From: an uncultured Sutterella sp.
Lineage (GTDB): Bacteria > Pseudomonadota > Gammaproteobacteria > Burkholderiales > Burkholderiaceae_F
NCBI GenBank assembly: GCA_900546995.1
Contig: URFF01000073.1
Coordinates: 1-8,529 of the forward strand
Direction of reading: 5' to 3'
Length of the DNA: 8,529 nt
Shown: positions 5,990 through 8,529 of the stretch, one piece after another
Layout: each line of letters opens with the position of its first letter
Numbering within the stretch: position 1 is the stretch's first letter
Notes under the pieces: model-generated
Seen by the model: the letters and a program-made list of their open reading frames with translations, nothing else
Told to the model about the DNA's origin: nothing
Database searches by the model: none
Position numbers and translations under genes: made by a program

Positions 5990-8038
5990 ATGTCCAAACA
6001 CGAATCCCTGGATGTCCGTGTCGCTGTAGAGCCGGATAATCCAGCACTTGAGCGCAATGAGGCGCTTTGTGTCAACTGTTCCATGTGCCGACAAGTTTGC
6101 GAAGACTATATCGGTGTGCACGGTCACTACAGTCTTGAAAAAACAGGGGACCGTGCGATCTGTATCAATTGCGGGCAATGTATCAATGTCTGCCCAACGG
6201 GCAGCCTCTTTCCACGCCCGGAATACCCTGACGTTCAAGCCGCTATCGACGACCCCAACAGTATCGTCATCTTTTCAACCTCTCCCTCGGTTCGCGTTGC
6301 ATTAGCTGAAGCCTTCGGACAACAAGCCGGTCTTTTCTGCGAAGGAAAGATGGTGGGGTTGTTGCGTGCGTTAGGGGCGGATTTTGTCCTTGATACCAAT
6401 TTCAGCGCAGACCTCACCATCATGGAAGAGGCCAGCGAACTGGTTGAGCGTGTTACAAAAAAGACCGGACCGTTGCCGCAATTTACAAGCTGCTGCCCGG
6501 CATGGGTCAAATACGCTGAAACCTTCCACCCGGAAATGCTTGCCAATATTTCAACGGCTAAAAGCCCCATTGGCATGCAAGGCCCCACGGTCAAAACCTA
6601 TTTCGCGAAACAACAGTCGCTGGATCCAAAAAAGATTGTTCACGTTGCCGTGACTCCTTGCACCGCAAAGAAATTTGAAATCCGTCGTGATGAAATGTGT
6701 GCTGCCGGTCGCTACCTAGGCATCGATGGAATGCGTGATACGGATTTTGTCATTACCACAACGGAATTGGCTCAATGGGCCCAAGAACGTGGCTTGTCTT
6801 TTGACACGATTGAGGAAAGTCCCTTTGATCGCCTAATGGGCGAAGGGTCTGGTGCCGGTGTGATCTTCGGCAATACGGGCGGCGTGATGGAAGCCGCATT
6901 GCGAACCGCCCACTTCTTCATTACCGGACAAAATGCCCCGGCTCAATTTTATGATTTGACACCGGTTCGAGGCTTGACCGATACCAAAGAAGCAAGCGTA
7001 CAAATCGGTGATTTGACGCTCAATGTCGCCGTAGTGTACGGGACTGCCAACGCCGGTCGGTTAATCGAAAAAATTCAATCAGGCGAAAAGCACTACCATT
7101 TTGTTGAAGTCATGACCTGCCCCGGCGGCTGCATTAGCGGCGGTGGCCAACCCAAGCTCAATTGGGGCGAAGAAGATCAAACACGTCAAGCTCGAATTGA
7201 TTCGCTTTACGCTCGCGATGAGTCCTTCGCCACAGAGCGTCGAACCAGTCACGAAAATAAAGAAATTCAAGCTCTTTATGAAACTTTTTACGGCAAACCG
7301 CTTTCTGAATTGGCGGAGCGCCTTTTACACACCTGCTACACGGACCGTAGCGGGGATTTAGGAGAAAAAAAGATGAAATATCGTTGCAAAGTTTGCGGTT
7401 ACATTCACGAATGCGATGGCCCCCTGCCCGCTGACTACATTTGCCCCATTTGCAAAAAGGGCATTGAAGTCTTTGAAGTGGTGGAAGAAGCCGCGAAACC
7501 CAACGGTCAATTAGCCGGCACCAAGACTGAAAAGAATTTGATGACGGCGTTTGCTGGCGAATCTCAAGCACGCAATAAGTACACTTATTTCGCAGAAGTC
7601 GCCAAGCGTGAAGGCTATGAACAAATCGCCGCCATTTTCTTACAAACGGCCCGTAACGAACAAGAGCACGCCCGCCTGTGGTGCGATGCCTTAGGTTGGA
7701 TTGGCAACACGGCTGCCAACTTAGGTGCCGCCGCCGAAGGCGAAAACTACGAATGGACCGATATGTATGACGGTTTTGCCAAGGACGCCGAGGCTGAAGG
7801 CTTCACCGAATTGGCTGCCAAATTCCGCGCTGTCGCCGCCATCGAAAAGGCCCACGAAGAACGCTATCGCAAGCTTTTGAAGAACGTGGAAATGCAACAA
7901 GTTTTTGAAAAAGCCGGCCAAACGATGTGGGAATGCCGTATTTGTGGCCACCTTGTGATGGGGGTGAAGGCTCCTGAAGCCTGCCCGGTTTGCGGCTACG
8001 CTCAAAGCTACTTTGAAGTTCGCGCTGAAAACTACTAA
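5990..8038 (+). CDS. [FeFe] hydrogenase fused to rubredoxin-rubrerythrin-rubredoxin
   Basis: A 682-residue cytosolic redox protein. Residues 20-75 hold two [4Fe-4S] ferredoxin motifs (C27/C30/C33/C37 and C58/C61/C64/C68). Residues 90-455 form the H-cluster domain, with TSCCPAW (166-172), TPCTAKKFE (222-230) and EVMTCPGGCISGGGQP (373-388) containing the cluster ligands C169, C224, C377 and C381. The C168 proton-path cysteine is kept. Threonine replaces the usual Met of MPC, a trait I associate with group B, ferredoxin-linked enzymes. HTCYTDRSGDL (447-457) is a normal hydrogenase end. From M462 a rubredoxin follows (C466/C469/C485/C488), then a rubrerythrin four-helix domain with diiron ligands E524, E557/H560, E585/E588 and E619/H622, and a second rubredoxin (C649/C652/C665/C668). 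The 5990 ATG has AGGAG 6 nt upstream; the frame is open to a TTG at 5930, rejected for lack of homology. Maturases HydEFG are not in the window. The fusion joint is suspicious (see the 7360-7373 entry). Domains certain; single-chain product uncertain. Confidence 0.9.
   Translation: MSKHESLDVRVAVEPDNPALERNEALCVNCSMCRQVCEDYIGVHGHYSLEKTGDRAICINCGQCINVCPTGSLFPRPEYPDVQAAIDDPNSIVIFSTSPSVRVALAEAFGQQAGLFCEGKMVGLLRALGADFVLDTNFSADLTIMEEASELVERVTKKTGPLPQFTSCCPAWVKYAETFHPEMLANISTAKSPIGMQGPTVKTYFAKQQSLDPKKIVHVAVTPCTAKKFEIRRDEMCAAGRYLGIDGMRDTDFVITTTELAQWAQERGLSFDTIEESPFDRLMGEGSGAGVIFGNTGGVMEAALRTAHFFITGQNAPAQFYDLTPVRGLTDTKEASVQIGDLTLNVAVVYGTANAGRLIEKIQSGEKHYHFVEVMTCPGGCISGGGQPKLNWGEEDQTRQARIDSLYARDESFATERRTSHENKEIQALYETFYGKPLSELAERLLHTCYTDRSGDLGEKKMKYRCKVCGYIHECDGPLPADYICPICKKGIEVFEVVEEAAKPNGQLAGTKTEKNLMTAFAGESQARNKYTYFAEVAKREGYEQIAAIFLQTARNEQEHARLWCDALGWIGNTAANLGAAAEGENYEWTDMYDGFAKDAEAEGFTELAAKFRAVAAIEKAHEERYRKLLKNVEMQQVFEKAGQTMWECRICGHLVMGVKAPEACPVCGYAQSYFEVRAENY
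7360..7373 (+). promoter_or_regulatory. internal ribosome-binding site and A7 slip-prone run at the domain joint
   Basis: AGGAG (7360-7364) is followed immediately by seven A (7365-7371), then G and the ATG at 7373. Spacing from AGGAG to ATG is 8 nt, ideal for initiation. In the fused frame the run is read GAA AAA AAG, so it also contains the heptamer A AAA AAG used for -1 frameshifting in E. coli dnaX. One A fewer would give AGA TGA, ending the hydrogenase at residue 461 with its stop overlapping the rubredoxin ATG. Confidence 0.6.
7373..8038 (+). CDS. rubrerythrin with two rubredoxin domains, possible separate product of internal start
   Basis: This is the C-terminal part of the hydrogenase frame, listed separately because it may be translated on its own from the ATG at 7373 (221 residues), driven by AGGAG 8 nt upstream. 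It starts MKYRCKVCGY, a normal beginning for a rubredoxin-first rubrerythrin. Rubrerythrins reduce H2O2 to water at a diiron site, receiving electrons through rubredoxin iron centres. In local numbering, the first rubredoxin spans about 1-38, the diiron helices about 48-172, and the second rubredoxin about 184-218. All expected diiron ligands and all eight rubredoxin cysteines are present. Rubredoxin at both ends is less common than the single C-terminal domain of classical rubrerythrin. Whether it exists free, only fused, or both ways cannot be settled by reading. Confidence 0.5.
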   Translation: MKYRCKVCGYIHECDGPLPADYICPICKKGIEVFEVVEEAAKPNGQLAGTKTEKNLMTAFAGESQARNKYTYFAEVAKREGYEQIAAIFLQTARNEQEHARLWCDALGWIGNTAANLGAAAEGENYEWTDMYDGFAKDAEAEGFTELAAKFRAVAAIEKAHEERYRKLLKNVEMQQVFEKAGQTMWECRICGHLVMGVKAPEACPVCGYAQSYFEVRAENY

Positions 8039-8047
8039 TTTCCTTTT

Positions 8048-8059
8048 TAGAAATTTCTA
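8048..8059. repeat. short perfect palindrome between hydrogenase gene and terminator
   Basis: TAGAAATTTCTA is a perfect 12-bp palindrome, 10 nt after the hydrogenase stop. It may be chance in an AT-rich spacer or part of the 3' end structure; on the minus strand it is followed by a short A run, not T, so it is not itself a terminator for mscL. Confidence 0.25.
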
Positions 8060-8063
8060 GTGA

Positions 8064-8094
8064 GGAAGGAGCCGATATTGGCTCCTTCTTTTTT
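8064..8094 (+). terminator. intrinsic terminator after the hydrogenase/rubrerythrin gene
   Basis: GAAGGAGCC (8065-8073) and GGCTCCTTC (8080-8088) form a perfect 9-bp GC-rich stem with the 6-nt loop GATATT, followed by six T (8089-8094). It lies 26 nt after the stop and between converging genes. The stem is preceded by an A-rich flank only on the mscL side, so it may also stop leftward transcription, less efficiently. Confidence 0.9.
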
Positions 8095-8108
8095 GGTTTG
8101 TTGCCTAG

Positions 8109-8529
8109 CTAGCTTTGCTCTTTTTGTTTGAGCAAATCTCGAATTTCCCGCAAAAGCACAATGTCTTCCGGAGTGGCTGGCGGTGTCTTTTTCTCTTCGG
8201 CTTTTTTTAAAGCCAATGCGTTGTCGGCCATCTGGCGAACATGATTGACGACACGGACCAAACAAAAGACCACAAAAGCCATCAAAAGAAAGTGAAAGAC
8301 AGCCGTCAAAAAGGCACCATACCCCACAACCGCCGCCCCGGCTTTTGTGAGAGCATCATAGGTCATGGGGCCGGTGTAATTCTCCGGTAACGACAATACA
8401 AAAAAGAAATTGGAGAAATCCTGAGAGCCGACAATCACCCCCAAAATCGGATTGACAATGTCTTTTACGAGCGAGGAAACAATGGCGGAAAAGGCGGCGC
8501 CAACAATCACGCCGACGGCCATATCCACG
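8109..8529 (-). CDS. mscL: large-conductance mechanosensitive channel MscL (N-terminus outside window)
   Basis: Homopentameric inner-membrane channel that opens under membrane tension to release solutes during osmotic downshock. The visible 139 or so residues begin at VDMAVGVIVGAAFSAIVSSL, which corresponds to [21 protein letters not shown] of E. coli, so about 16 N-terminal residues lie beyond the edge. The GTG at 8528 is therefore an internal Val codon, not the start. TM1 runs through DIVNPILGVIVG. A periplasmic loop follows (LSLPENYTG, TYDALTKAGAAVVGYG), then TM2 in FLTAVFHFLLMAFVVFCLV, and a cytoplasmic helix ending EDIVLLREIRDLLKQ, like the E. coli C-terminal bundle. The loop sequence resembles, to my memory, alphaproteobacterial MscL more than E. 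coli. The gene converges on the hydrogenase gene, with its stop (TAG) at 8111-8109. Confidence 0.95.
   Translation of the reverse strand, partial: VDMAVGVIVGAAFSAIVSSLVKDIVNPILGVIVGSQDFSNFFFVLSLPENYTGPMTYDALTKAGAAVVGYGAFLTAVFHFLLMAFVVFCLVRVVNHVRQMADNALALKKAEEKKTPPATPEDIVLLREIRDLLKQKEQS

Noticed and set aside
5821..6039. Short plus-strand ORF spanning the terminator and hydrogenase start
   Set aside because: It begins inside the terminator hairpin and overlaps the hydrogenase gene in another frame, with no ribosome-binding site.

Overview
The window looks like chromosomal DNA of an anaerobic or microaerophilic proteobacterium, most likely a betaproteobacterium of the Sutterella/Parasutterella type. 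The reasons are E. coli-like but divergent PurB and PepN proteins, a pepN-fbp gene pair of the kind I associate with Burkholderiales, moderate base composition, and a cytosolic [FeFe] hydrogenase with rubrerythrin. The taxonomic call is inference. No mobile element, CRISPR array, tRNA or rRNA was seen.

Layout: (1) 1-120, minus strand: the start of a small exported Gly/Trp-rich protein, cut by the window edge. (2) 121-391: a divergent AT-rich intergenic region with a repeated ACGAAA-type motif and a likely purB promoter. (3) 392-1756: purB, closed by a strong intrinsic terminator. (4) 1915-5806: a probable three-gene operon, pepN - fbp - small single-pass membrane protein, with gaps of 23 and 8 nt, closed by a long hairpin terminator. 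(5) 5990-8038: a standalone gene with its own leader. It encodes a [FeFe] hydrogenase continuous in frame with a rubredoxin-rubrerythrin-rubredoxin module, followed by a clean terminator. (6) 8109-8529, minus strand: mscL, missing its first residues at the window edge.

The first two transcription units are housekeeping: purine synthesis, peptide breakdown and gluconeogenesis. The exceptional locus is the hydrogenase gene. Its hydrogenase part ends where such proteins normally end and is followed directly by a complete rubrerythrin with its own Met. An AGGAG ribosome-binding sequence and a run of seven A lie exactly at the joint. Losing one A would split the gene into two ORFs overlapping as ATGA. 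The locus is therefore a true fusion, a programmed or slippage-controlled pair, or an assembly error in a homopolymer. If both parts work together, the simplest model is H2-driven (or ferredoxin-driven) reduction of peroxide at the diiron site, with the hydrogenase supplying electrons through the adjacent rubredoxin. This function is inference.
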